NCBI GenBank assembly: GCA_029962745.1
Contig: CM057157.1
Coordinates: forward strand, 29,698,777 to 29,762,776
Source of the DNA: Echinometra lucunter
Taxonomy: Eukaryota > Echinodermata > Echinoidea > Camarodonta > Echinometridae
Direction of reading: 5' to 3'
DNA length: 64,000 nt
Below are positions 13,101-26,222 of this stretch, in pieces. Under the pieces are notes generated by a model. It was given only the letters and a program-made list of their open reading frames with translations. It was not told the origin of the DNA and did not search any database. Made by a program: the position numbers and the translations under genes. Each line of letters opens with the position of its first letter. The first letter of the stretch is position 1.

Positions 13101-16100
13101 TGATGCTTGGTCCAGGGCCCCGTTTCATAAAACTAGTTATCAGTAACAACTGCCACATTTCTGTGACAAATTTACTACCAGCCAATCAATAGCTTATAAC
13201 AGTTATTGCAACTTGTTACTGATAACAAGTTTTATGAAACGGGGCCCAGATCAGTATTGGTTTGGAATTAGTTGTACAGGAGTTTGAGTGTGTAGTAGAA
13301 ATATTTATCTTCATTGCCAGTCCCTCCTGAGCTTGGTATATACACTCAACAAAAAAAGAAAGTAAACACTTTTTCTTGTTCAGATTTGTCATAGAAGACT
13401 TTGATGAAAATTTATATATCATACATCAAATTAAAGGAAATTTAATGGACTTCTGATCTAATAGATGAACATAAAGAGAAACTTTACGCTATTTTCTCTT
13501 CCAAGGTACAAAAGTAAAAATTGCAAAATGGACAGTTTGCCATTCATGTGTAAATGCCCTTCCACATAACAATGGGAGCAAAAGATCAAACTAACTTATT
13601 GTGAGACTTGGCTGAAATTACATAAATGAGCCTTAGCTCTCCATATCTCTGTGTTTGCTTTCTTTTTTTTGTTGAGTGTATTTGCATGATATACATCAGA
13701 ATGAACCTTTTGAATGATGTTTAGAAATAATGCATTTATTGATTTACAGGTCAATATGGCCAGCAGCAGCAAGGTGGTTATCAACAACAAGGTGGTGGTT
13801 ATCCACAGCAACAGCAACAAAGAGGTGGTGGCAATCAAGGCTATGGTGGTCAGCAACAAGGCTACAACAGTGGCTACAGGCAACAGCAACCACCACAGCA
13901 AGGAGGGTATGGTCAGCAGCAACAACCACAACAGAATTACGGAGGTAAGGACACGGGGCTTTACTTGTATGCCAGATTGCTACAAGCCCACTTCACACTG
14001 TACTTCCTGTCATGGGATTGTTACTATAGTCCGTGGGCCAGTGTAGACCCCCCCTCCCCCCCCTTAGGGATTTTTCGCAGTTATGTTTTTTTTATCGTTC
14101 GGACCCCAAGGAATCGGAATCCACTTGTTGTTTTTTTTCTAAGTGGTGGGTGTGGCCTCTAGGGCCGTTGCCATGGCAACGTGAGATGAAAATGATAACT
14201 TTTAACAAAAAGGTCAATAACTTTTTAATTAATTGTCCGTTTAGTATAAAATTGGACTCAAATGAAGGGTAACTGCATTTTATTCTAGTTGATGTATAAT
14301 ATGATGGGTTAATACAACCCGTTGCCATGGCAACAGTATAATAGTTGAATAAAATTTAAAAAAAAAACCTTAAAAATATTAAAATGGTTGTGTTTTCACT
14401 GTTAAACTGTTATTATATTGAAGATCATTGTGATTTTGCTTTATGCTTCTCATGCTCAGTGTTCTACAAGTGGTTTCCATGACAACAGAATCAAATAAGT
14501 CTTAAAAAACCATAGAAACTGCCAATGACATTATCACAATACATCCTGTCAATATGTGGTTTTGTGTGTGTGTGTAAGTTTCTTTGGCCATGGGCCAGCT
14601 TTTGTAGCCCCCCCCCCCTTCCCCATTAAGGATTTTTCCTATTCATGTTTTTTTCTTTTAGTTTGGAATCCCAGGAATCGGAATCCACTTTTTTTTTCTA
14701 AGTGGTGGGTGTGGCCTCTAGAGCCGTTGCCATGGCAGCGAGAGATGAAAATGCTAACTTTTAAAAAAAAGCGCAATAACTTTTGAATTAATTATCCGTT
14801 TAGTATAAAATTGGGCTCAAATGAAGGGGAATCGGATCTTCTTCTATTTGATACATAATATGATGGGGTTGATACAACCTGTTGCCATGACAACAGTAAA
14901 TTGCATTATATTATAAAAAAGTCCATATATGGCTAACGTTTTTTCTGGCATGTTAAAAGTTAAATGAATGTCATACATGTATGACAAAATGATTAAAAAA
15001 TATCAATTGATTGTGTTGTCACTGTAAAACATATTGATGAGCAATGTCATTTTCCTTTTTTCTTCTTATGCTCATGCAGTTTTATTCAAGACATTTCCAT
15101 GACAACAGATTCAAATATGTCTTAAAATATCATAGAAACATCCACTGACAATATATCCAGTCAATATGTGGGTTTCTCTCTGTTTTTTTTTTTTTTTTTT
15201 TTGGGGGGGGGGGGGGAATTTCTTGAGCTGTTGAAGACAGCAGTGACCCTATGGACTTTGTTCTCTATGCTTCATTAACAGGTGGGGCTTATTGCCATTA
15301 ATAGTGGTATGAGCACTATAGTGGTTACCATGACAACATACTACAGTAATGTAATGGATTTCTTGCTAAATGTGAACACATTTTGTAAGAGTAGTGTGAT
15401 GCTCACAGCAAATTATCTTGTGCTATCAAATACATGTAATGAAAGCACAAAGAAACTTTCACAACTCATGTTCATAATTTTTTACAAACCAATTACTACT
15501 CTTCATCTTCCCCTTCCTCATCTCATGGAGACAGGCAATGTGCAAGGTAAGATCATTGGTCTTGGTTGCTCTGAGGAATCGCATTAAGAGCCACACTTTA
15601 TCCATAAAGCCAATCCAAAATTGTGCAGTTTTGCCACCATCTCCGTTACGCAGCTTGAGCTTGTATCGCTCATACTTCTCAAACCATTCTTGCCATTTGG
15701 GGTGTTGCTTCAAAGCTGACAAGAATTCTTTGCTGGGGTTCTGAGCTACCTTGTTGATGAGTTCCACCTCCTCTTCGGCAAAGACTTCACCCTCTGCGTC
15801 CTGGTATGAAGCTAACAGCAGCCGCTCCAAAGCTTCAACAACTGTTCTGAGAACATATCTAGCCCTGTTGTAGTGTCTGCCAGAGAGAACTTTGTCAATG
15901 GAACCACTTGCACACACGCTAGACTCAACAATGACCTCTTCCAGCCCACTGCCCTTCATGTACTTCCCCACAGCACTAATGTATGTACAGGCCATGTGAA
16001 AAGCTCCAAGGCAGATGATGATATTCTTAAACTTGCTTGGATAACACCAGATTGTTTCATAGGCCTTCTTTGCTGCTGCTAGGTCAAATGTGATGATTGT

Positions 16101-19100
16101 GTAGTTTTGTCCAAGTGCAGCTGTTGCTTCTTGAGATATTTTCAAGACATGCATGACCGTTGCATTATCCGTGATTGGTGAATTGACAGGAGGCATGTAT
16201 TCAACAGTTGACTTTCTTTCCTCTTCTTGACCACCAGTAAGAGAAATCCATCCTCCCCAGCCTGGTACTACTTGCTGAGCTTCATTGACTTTCCTTGAAA
16301 GTATCCACATTGTATCTGATTCCTTGGCATCTGATGTACATGTGTTTGGTGGAACAGAAACAGGTCCAGAAATGCTTGGCTCAGTATATTTCTTGATGAA
16401 ACATGGCTGCATCACAACTGCCTGTTCTCTCACTGAGCGTTTCTTGGTCTTCACACACCATCTTGGTTCATTTTGTGCTGGTTGATGCTGTGCAAGTTGA
16501 TTGTCTGCAGGTTGATCTTCAGTAGGTTGATCATTTCCAGATTGATTGCTTGCAGGTTGATCATTTCCAGATTGATTGTTTGCAGGTTGAGACTGGTCTG
16601 GTTGAGGTAGTGATTCTTGGATGATTATACCATGTGTGGAATGTGTAGTTCCTGTGCCAGATGGTGTTTCTTCATTCAGATCAAAGTTATCCCAGCAGAA
16701 GTGCACTAGTTGGTTTCCTTCCTCTTTGATGCTTGGAGGGATGGGACTCTCACTACCTTGAGTAGCCATATTGATTGCAGTAAGAATCTCCAGGAGCTTT
16801 GAATAGGAGACACAGTGGCCAAATCTATTGATGATCCTGATGATGTCTGCCCTTCCAGTCAAATGCCAGATAGACATTGCAAGGAGGATGTGTTTAGGCT
16901 GCATCCACCTTCCATTTGTTACAGCATACACAATATCCTGCCCAATGGACTTCACTCTGTGCGACTGATCAGATGACAACTGTTCAACCTTCTTTCCAAC
17001 AAGAAGTAATGAGAGAAAGCTATACAACTGTTCTGGTGGTAGTTCCTAGTTATGTATTGCATCACCTGGGGGAGGGGGCCAAGGCATTTCTGGTGTTGAT
17101 CTGTGGGCATCGAATATTAATCGACGCAGAATCATTGCTGCTTCCTCCATTCTTCTGCTTTCTGAAGCAGCTGCTTGAAATGCTGTTTCCACAGCTTGAC
17201 CACCTTTGATGTTGCCTGAGTAGATCAGTTCACTTTTGTAGTTTGGCTGCCAAAATGATACATCATTCCCAAATCTACTCTTGATTTTGTCTTTGAGCTT
17301 ATCAGTCTTGTAATTGGGATTATACACATCTGGGTAGTTTTGCTGCATGAAGTGGAGGTACTTCTCTCTCATTCCAACACACTCAACATTTGATTCATCA
17401 ATGATACTTCTTTGTATGTGTGCACATAGAAACTCAAATGCATCGGCATGGGCAGCCTGTATGCTCTTTGAATTTGTATCACCATGGGCTTGAACTGTGT
17501 TCCGTTGATCATCTTTGACATAGTCTCTATAACAGAAGTGATGGTTATGTACTTCCCTTGCAACAAGATCATTGTCATTCACTTTACCTTGGAGCTCATA
17601 ATCGTCTGTTTCCAGTGCTCTCTGCTTAATCTGCTCACTTGCTGCAAATGTTTGGCACTTTGTCAGTTGTTCTTCATTTCCCTTTCTCTTTTTCCTGTAC
17701 CTGTTGCAAAATATACACTCATTGCTCGGAAAGAGGATGTCAGCATGTTGTCTTCTTTTTAGGCTACATGGAAGATCAGAAGATAAAGATGATGGGCGTT
17801 TCAAGATAGCAGACACATTGGTAAACTTCTGGTAGCATTCTCTATGATAACCATGTACATGAGAAAGAAATTTCTGTGGCAATTCCTTGATGATGTTTTC
17901 AAGGTTGTTTACATATGCTCCATTCCTTTTCCGTAGACCACAAGTGTGTCTTATTTTTTGGAAACTGATGTTTGTCAGTGGTGTTATCTTTGAAGAAGAC
18001 TTTGCTCTGAGACAATGAACAATAGGTTAGTTTAAAATCACTCTTCCTTCTTGGCTTCCCCTTCTTGACCAATGGGAGTGGAGTTTCATCAGCCATTCCA
18101 GTTGATTCAGGTAGAGATGAGCCTTGAAAGGAAGACAGGGAGAATGAAATGAAAATGACTGAGTCACCATAATTAAAAAAAAATGAATTGTAATTTCCTA
18201 TTGAATTTCTATTGAATTATCATATTAAATTATTAATTTAAATTTGATCTACATTATGAATTACACCTTATATATAAAATGATGTTTTCTTCTCATCTTT
18301 CCAATAGCTTGGTTGGCAATAAATAAATGCAAAACACCACTATATAATCCATTTAATTGCGAATCAATTGTAATCACCCCCCCCTTTTTTTTTACAGTTC
18401 TGTGCTATCTAAAGCATATCTAACAGCACATTCATTGATTTTTAGACCTCACCCATCAGGGTACAGTTTTTTTTATGATCACAAGGTATTTTTCCTATTG
18501 GAATTTGTCCATTTATGTTTGATGCATACCTGTGGGACATGAAGAGTTAAAAGTGCAAATTACTTCTAGTAAAAAGAAGCAAAAACAAATTCTTTCATTA
18601 ATCACTTTTATTTAAATGATTACTCTTATATCTAAAATTGGTCACACATAACATGATGGTATTATTGTATGACAGTTTAGGCTACAGATTTAATCTCCAA
18701 AATGTAGTATATCGAGTTATGCATGCAAACCAGAAAATTTTTTGAGAGTCACAAAATCATGGCACAAGAGTTTTTCATTAAAGCGACTGCTTAAATATTA
18801 ACTGGTGACTATTCATAATCATTGCGATGTAATTTGATAATGATATTAGTGGATATATACTTACTATGAAGAATCCAAAATTGTCTTTTATGACATGGAC
18901 ATTAAATTTGTCCAAAACACCACCAAAAACATTCAAAAGTGATATCAAAAATTTGAAAGACAAAAAAACGTATCATTTCAGCTGGTTTCAGCTTCTCTCA
19001 TGGATCTTCTTTAGAATACAATCATTATTATTATGCAAGTAGCATTTAAATTTTCTTAAAGGCTTCAAACACCTTGATGCTTGGAGTACCCATGATTGGA

Positions 19101-20361
19101 GGCATGCACATATTTCATAGCCAAAATCTGATATTGTACCCCCATTTAATCTAAAGGACAGACTCTAAAAGACATCTAGTGAATATATCTTTGGACTATA
19201 GATTTTAAACCTAAATTTTATTGTTACACAATTTTTTCTATTTTAATTTCCCTTTAAAAAAATCATTCATCAACTGTCTAGTCCTAATGTTCCAATAAGA
19301 ATCTAAGTTGACCCTAACCCTGCAAAGGGCAATCTTAAACTTTCACATTAAAGTAGATTCACTTTCAACTTTTCTCTCATTTGTAAATGAAGGGAATGTC
19401 ATTCAAAGACACCATACAGTGAGCTTAATTAGCTTTAATTTACTTCATTGCATTTGTAGGTCATATAGACCGGAGCTATATTATAGGCCTATTGTAGGTC
19501 TAAGTCTTGATACTTGATCATTGGTTCCAGTTTCAATTACACCCCATCTGTTCTACAGAACAGACTATAATAGTTATATCCTCATAAATCTTTCATTGAA
19601 TTGACATTTAAGCTGAATTTATGATCTATGATACCGTACTATGCAGAGACCTTTGACTTTTTGGCATAGGCCTAGACCCTACTGGTCAAACTTTCTCAAC
19701 TTAAACTTTAGGCTAACTGGTCTAATACTTGATCATTGTCAGTGGCAGCACCAGGATTGTTAAAGTGGGGGGGGGGGGGCAAATGGAGGGCAAAAGAAAA
19801 TGTTGGGGGGGGCAGGGGCAGTCAATATTTTTTTTTGCGTGTATGGAAAAATCGAGCGTGAAGCGCGAGTTTCAGTCGCCGGCGTAAATCCACTTTGAGG
19901 AGTGGGGGGATAATTGAATGTTTGGATTATTTTTTTTTTCCTCTTACACACATTTTAATATCAATTTCGCAAGCGAGCGAAAAAAAAAAAAACCACTTTT
20001 TTTTTTTTTAATCGCATTTTCGAATAAATATTCTGAAATATGACGAGCGAGCGAAGCGAGCAAGCCAAAAATGGCTACTTTTCTTTTTTTTTAATCGCAT
20101 TTTAGAAAAGAAATTTGAAAATATGGCGAGCGACCGTAGCAAGCGAGCCAAAAATAACCACTTTTTTTGTTTTCAATCAAAAGTTTTGAAGATTGGAAAA
20201 TGGTATTTTAGAGCACTTCACAGCTTGAATATGATGCTTATGACAGCATCTACTTATTTACAAATTACTGTATAATTTTTCTTTTCAGTCCTAAAAATTT
20301 CTGGGGGGGGGGGGGGGCAAAGCTTCTGAGTGGGGGGGGGGGGGGGGCAGATGTCTTCCCA

Positions 20362-20395
<34 letters not shown>

Positions 20396-23300
20396 TTGGT
20401 GCCGCCACTGATCATTGTTTCCAATTTCAATTACACCCCATCTGTTCTTCAGAACAGACTATAATAGTTATGTCCTAGTGAATCTTTTATTGAATTGACA
20501 ATTAAGGTTAATTAACGATCTATGATACCGTACTATGCCTACACCCTAGTACGTAGAAACTGGTCTAGACCTAACTTTAATCTAGACCCTAATGAAGGCA
20601 CTGAAAATAAAGGCCTAGATCTAATTCAAAGATCATAAAAATCTATCATGACCCAACATTTAATTCTCTTGACCTTCTCAGGAGGGAGAATGTATGCATA
20701 CAACCGTATTTGACGATTTAAAACTCTTTGGGAGGATAATATACAGTTGCTGACACCACCACTGTCAGCTGACATGAATTTGAATAGGTGGGACTGATGA
20801 ACATTAAAACTGAATTAACATGGAAATTATTGAATATGTGAGCATATATTCATAATAAAAACATTGTTTCATATCAAATACAACATTCAAATATTATTTT
20901 CTATATGAATAAGTGCTAAACTTAGCAGAAACTTACCTCAGATGATTGTAAAGAGATGTTTGATGCAACAGCAAAACTTTTGACCGACCACAAGCAAGCA
21001 ACTGTCCAGGTTCGCCCACCAGAGGGCGCACGTCTTATTTACTTTTGTGATTCTGATGATATTGTCATTATTCTTTTTGAAGTGTTATAGCTTTTTGGTA
21101 AAAATTTTAATAATCACCAATTTTTCACAGTCTATTAAGCATACTTCAAGGCAATTTTTAAACTTCATTTGACAGCATCTAGTTGAATAATGACCATTTT
21201 ATAGATATTTACATTTCATGATGAATATGCAATTTTCGGAAAAAATATTTTAAAAAGGGGGTTTCCCCCATTTTTAATAGAAATGTGATTGTAAAAAAAA
21301 TCAAAATTGGTACCAACATGCTGAGAATTTAATTTCCTTCAAAATCATACCTCATACATGTTTGAAACATGTTTTACAGAAAAGTTATAAGCTTTTTTGT
21401 ACAACCTTGCATTTTCATACTCCGTAACCATGGAAACGGCTCTGGAGGCCACACCCACCACTTAGAAAAAAAACAACAAGTGGATTCTGATCCGTGGGTG
21501 TCCGAAATATAAGAGAAACATAACTACGAAAAATCCCTAATGGGGGGGAGGGTTCACCCCCGCTGGCCCATGGACTACTAAGCATGCCACTTCTCCCTGC
21601 GGCACATAGCCAGTATTAAACAATATTAGCTCTCGATGCAAAGATCATTCAGAGTTATGGTTATCACAGAAAATTGAATCCCAACAGAATCCAACAAAAA
21701 TTTTCACCGGATTGACAAAGATGAATGATAATCTGCCTTCAAGATGAAATTGATGGATAAAACACAACTCTAGGAACTAAGATGTTTGTAGTGATTGTCG
21801 ATCACCGATACATTGTTCCATTTATCTATAATCATTATGCACTTTTCCATTCCTCTTGTCCTTTGCAAGGTTTCATAGCTTTATTGGTATTTCACATAGT
21901 TTTGTTACCTACATGATAAAGAGTTCTGAATGACTTTAATTTTTTCGGAAGATATTTATCAGAATTTGATATTGCTATTAAAAATGATAATGCCTATATG
22001 GAAAGTACAGTTCAAGTAAGTGTTTTTTTTTTGTTGAAAAAAAATCAAGACCAGCATAGTAACGGTTTAGTTGCTAGGTTGGGCAAGCATCAACTGCTTT
22101 TTGGTAACACCATGAATTTTAGTGTTATTTATTTATTTATTTTTAGGACTGTACCTGTAGCATGTAGTGTTGATATTGTACAAGAACATTTTACCAATTA
22201 GTTACTTGTACACAAGTGTGAGTATGTATTGTTTACCAATGGTGGAATGAATAATTTGGTATTGAAATATCTACCCAAACATGAAAAATGTATGTGGGTG
22301 GTGTAAATAGTTCTTTGGTAAAGCCTGCTTTCCTCTTTGAAAGAAAATATAATAGAAAAAAAAATGGTTCTAGAAAAAAACAAAGAAAATGGTTCTGAAT
22401 TCCAGCAAGCATGTGTTGTGTGATAAACAATCCTAACAAAGCACATAATGATGAGAATTTACCTGCCTTTTTGTAATGATCATTGCATTGAGCATGTATT
22501 ACCCTATGCTGTGTGTATAGCCCATAGCAGTACAGAGTTTTCTTAAAAGCGAAACTATTCAATATTAGGAACAATTATTTTAATCTTCTGCTCCTGCATG
22601 CTTTGAAAATATAAAAAATGCTTACAACATGAGCAAATGTGAATAAAAATAGGAAACAAAAATGAATAGAATTGCCAATTGCACCCAGAAATAGTGATTA
22701 TCTAATATTCACTGTGTTGCCAAGTTATAGCATTTAATGATTAACTGCAATTATAAATTGCTTTAATTTGAGAACAATTTACTGCACTGGAAATAGACTC
22801 AGATTTTTAAAGTGAATTTTTCTCTTTCTGCTCATGTGTAAGTTGTCATTCCTAGCATTCTGGAACAAGGCCCTGTTTCATAAGATTTGTTATCAGTAAC
22901 AACTGCCACATTTCTATGACAAATTTACTCTTAGCCGATCAGATGCAAGAATTTCAGTAGCTTATAACAGTTGTTGCAACTTGTTATTGATAACAAGTTT
23001 TACGAAACGGGGCCCAGGAGACACTGTACTGCTATGGGATAACGGTGATCCTGCGTGATTGAACTCCTCGTGTACTAGTCCATTCCTAATTGTCCTATAT
23101 TGCAGGAAAGCCCAGTGGGGGAGGTGATAATTATGGAGACGAAAGATCTCGAAATGGTAACACGTCAAATAAGCATCCTCACTCAGACAGTTTTACACAT
23201 ATCACACACACCATGCACACACTAGATAAACCATTATCATACGGTACATTGTGTTTGTCATGGTCACTGAAAGGGTCCTTATTTGTTTATCCAATGATGT

Positions 23301-26182
23301 ACATGATGAACTATAAATATGAGAGTGATATTTGAATATTTATATATTTATTGATATTTTATAAGGAGAATGATAGATAGCCACTGAAATCATACGCTAG
23401 TAGTACAAATAATGATAACAACAGTTGGATTTTTAGATTTCATTTTTCTTAGGTTACCAAGCACTGACAAAACTTTTAATGAAAATTTTACTAGTTATTA
23501 CATATATGCTAAACATGAATTATAAAAATTGAAAAAAAAAAAAGGGGGGGGGAAAATGCTTTCATGCATAATAGGTACATACATATAAACTTTTTTGGTA
23601 CACCACGCATAAAGGAATGTTATTTCTCCATACTTTCATAGAGTTTAACAAAAACTGAGGAAAACTTTTTTTAAATCCTCCTTTTTGAACACATCTGGTT
23701 ATTAAAAATTCAGCAATAAAGAGCTTTGCTAGTGAGGTTAACTTGAAATATTATAAAAAGAATAATACCAATACGTACTGACTGTCTGATGAGATTTGTG
23801 TTGTGTTTTTTGCTACTAATGATTTTTCCTGTGTTCTTGGTTTTTCTAACATTTTTGTTATTGGAATAGAAGTTTAGGAACAATTTCAAGATGACTTTTT
23901 TTTGTTTCTTCTGATATTTCTGCTTTTCATTACAGTATCCATGCATGTAGATTGATATGCTTCATATTCTTTTCCTGTTTGGTAGTTTGTCCTTCATTTG
24001 CCTTTCTGAGAGTGATATTCTGAGAGTAGATAGTTTGCTAGTTTGCTAGTTCTTACTGCTATTATCATGAAGTATTTGGCATCAGATCGCCTATGCCCGG
24101 AAGGGGAAAAGTGGGTCTGTCGGGGTATAACCGATTGGGATATGCCAAATGTACCACTGCACTGGGTTTCCCCCTACTCTTCTTCAAACAGTGCAGCGGG
24201 TTCTTAACGTGCAAAGGTGGTGACTCCTATGTGCCGGGCCTCCGTTTAACATCCTATCTCATGGCTGATGTATGGAGTGTTTTCCACTGAGACATAGCCT
24301 GCGTCTATGAAACGGGAAACACTGCTTGATTTGTCCGCCATGGTTGGATGCGAACTCATGATCTTTGGTACGAGACAGGAAGATACTTTACTGGCTCACC
24401 CGACTTGCCCTCTCATAGTATCTCCTAATTGCTCACAGTGAATGGCAGTGGTAGTTTTCATTCACTTTTACCTTGTCATGTACACTACCGATACCCGGGA
24501 ATCTGTCATGTTTGTATACATGTGAAAGTTGATTACATGACAGCAACATGGTAGTAAAAGTTATGTATTGATAAAGGTGTTAAATGACTTCAGTGTGCTG
24601 TGCTTTTAACAGGTTTTATAATTAACAGTCCATTCTCCAATACTGCACCTTCTCTTTAATTACTGAAAAGATTTTTATAATGGTCACTGAAAGTATCTGA
24701 CATGTTGATTTCATACTTTTTCATATCACATTCCAGAACTTTGATGAATTGTTTCTCTCTTCTGATATCCTCTTGTAAAGTATTTGCTGTTTTTAATCTT
24801 ATTGCCACAGATTTACAAAAGAGATTTATATTCAAATCATGGTCTAAATCACTGGAAGCATAAAACCCGCATATTCTCTCGTGTAATGGGTGGCATTAAT
24901 GTGCCTGTGTAAGCTCACTTCTGCTTATTTACTCTTATTTACACTTATTTTATTTACGTAACCATGGTTTGAATATGAACCTCTTGTGAATTCAGGCTGT
25001 TGGCTTTGATTTGTTTTGAGAATTTACATCTGTGTTTATACAGTGGAACCTCGTTATAAAGAACACCGTTACAACAAACTATTGTTATAACAAGATAATT
25101 TTGCCGTTCAAACTTCTTTGTATTTTATTGGTTTTTAACCATAATATAATAAGGTTTCGATATAAAGAGGTAATTTCCTTGGTCCAGGGGAGTTTGTTAT
25201 AACAAGGTTGGCCTGTTCTGTTCTTTCTTTGTTTCCCCTTTAAACATTTTGTGAGGGGTTAGGGTTTTGAGCTGTTGGGATACAGGCACTTTCAGCCGTG
25301 AGTTCTCTTTTCAGGTGTGATTTTCCTTGAGCTTTTCGTTTCAGCTTTTCATTTCAGCTTGAAAGGAAAGTCCATGCAGATAACAAGTTGGTTGGTGTTA
25401 TTGAAAGCAGCAAAATTTATACTTACACTGCAGTGAAATTTTGGGCAAATTTGATCAAGGATATGGGTAGGAGTTTGTGAAGTTTTAATTGATTACCCTG
25501 TGATTTCTCTTGCTAGCTGCATTTGCTTGCTTTGAACCACATTTTCAGAAGCATCATTCCTTGACTCGATCACTGATGGAGTTGTCTGTGTTATAAAGGG
25601 AAGGATTAAAAACATATAACCAAAAGTATATTTATAGGTATGGGAAAAAAATCCATGATTATTATATTTTTCATTAAAACAGTAAGAGAGCTGCTTGCTA
25701 ACAGGGGAAGTTATGGTGACAGCAACTTCAAAACTTTGTATCTTGTGAACTTTCTTATTTTTGATCGTGTGAGATGAGAGCAGACGAGATTTTGGGGAGG
25801 GGGTCCAGATTGAAAATTCCAGGCTCTGTATCTGTTGAGCCTGTGCTAAATTTGGGGGGTTTGGACCTAAATCTTGGGGGCTCATGTGACCTCTCCGCCT
25901 ATTAATGTCGAGCCATGGATAAGACCTTTACTGATTTTATCCGTTTCTCAGATTTTGCTGCTTAAACCAACTTGATGTCTTGGTGGACTTCCCTTTTCTT
26001 TACTGTATTGTGCTGATATGAAGTGTTTGTTTGCATTGTGATCATTTTCAGCCCAGGGCTATGGTAATTATGGTGGCTATGGTCAGGCACAACAAGATCC
26101 CTATGGCCAGCAGCAGCAACAACAACCACAGCAAATGCAGCAGCAGCAGCAATATGGAAGCCAGGGTAAATATGTTTTTTCT

Positions 26183-26222
<40 letters not shown>

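Larger units (their letters stand above)
15459..18096 (-). pseudogene. Transposase-like gene of the 7.55-kb element, broken by a frameshift and a stop
   Basis: Three minus-strand open segments are collinear parts of one gene: 18096-17899, 17940-17046 and 17045-15459. The first changes frame at the T6 run 17954-17959. The second and third share a frame, divided only by TAG at 17046-17048, and similarity reads straight through. The N-terminus has Cys/His motifs (HVHGYHRECYQKFTN, ECIFCNRYRKK) that look zinc-binding. A Gln/Pro/Asn repeat lies at 16490-16610. The C-terminal core has TFDLAAAKKA, GAFHMACTYISAVGKYMKGS and CASGSIDKVLSGRHYNRA. I associate these blocks with multicopy proteins of cnidarians, molluscs and echinoderms (DUF6589-like, from memory). 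A DDE-type nuclease role is inference. Confidence 0.7.
14027..21577 (-). mobile_element. 7.55-kb terminal-inverted-repeat DNA transposon inside an hnRNP intron
   Basis: The left end TAGTCCGTGGGCCAG (14027) and the complement of the right end TAGTCCATGGGCCAG (21577) match. Similarity continues for about 150-200 bp through TTAGGGATTTTTCG, GAATCCACTTGTTG and AAGTGGTGGGTGTGGCC. A 3-bp duplication CTA lies at 14024-14026 and 21578-21580. It contains one minus-strand gene (broken), a duplicated left end, a nested hAT element at 19740-20410 and a CTCF-like motif at 21016. Large size and a 3-bp target duplication suggest the Academ superfamily, known from sea urchin; this assignment is inference. Confidence 0.75.

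Noticed and set aside
13596..13931. Leu/Thr/Ile-rich minus-strand frame over an hnRNP exon
   Set aside because: Antisense shadow of the CAG/CAA/GGT-rich coding exon 13750-13944.
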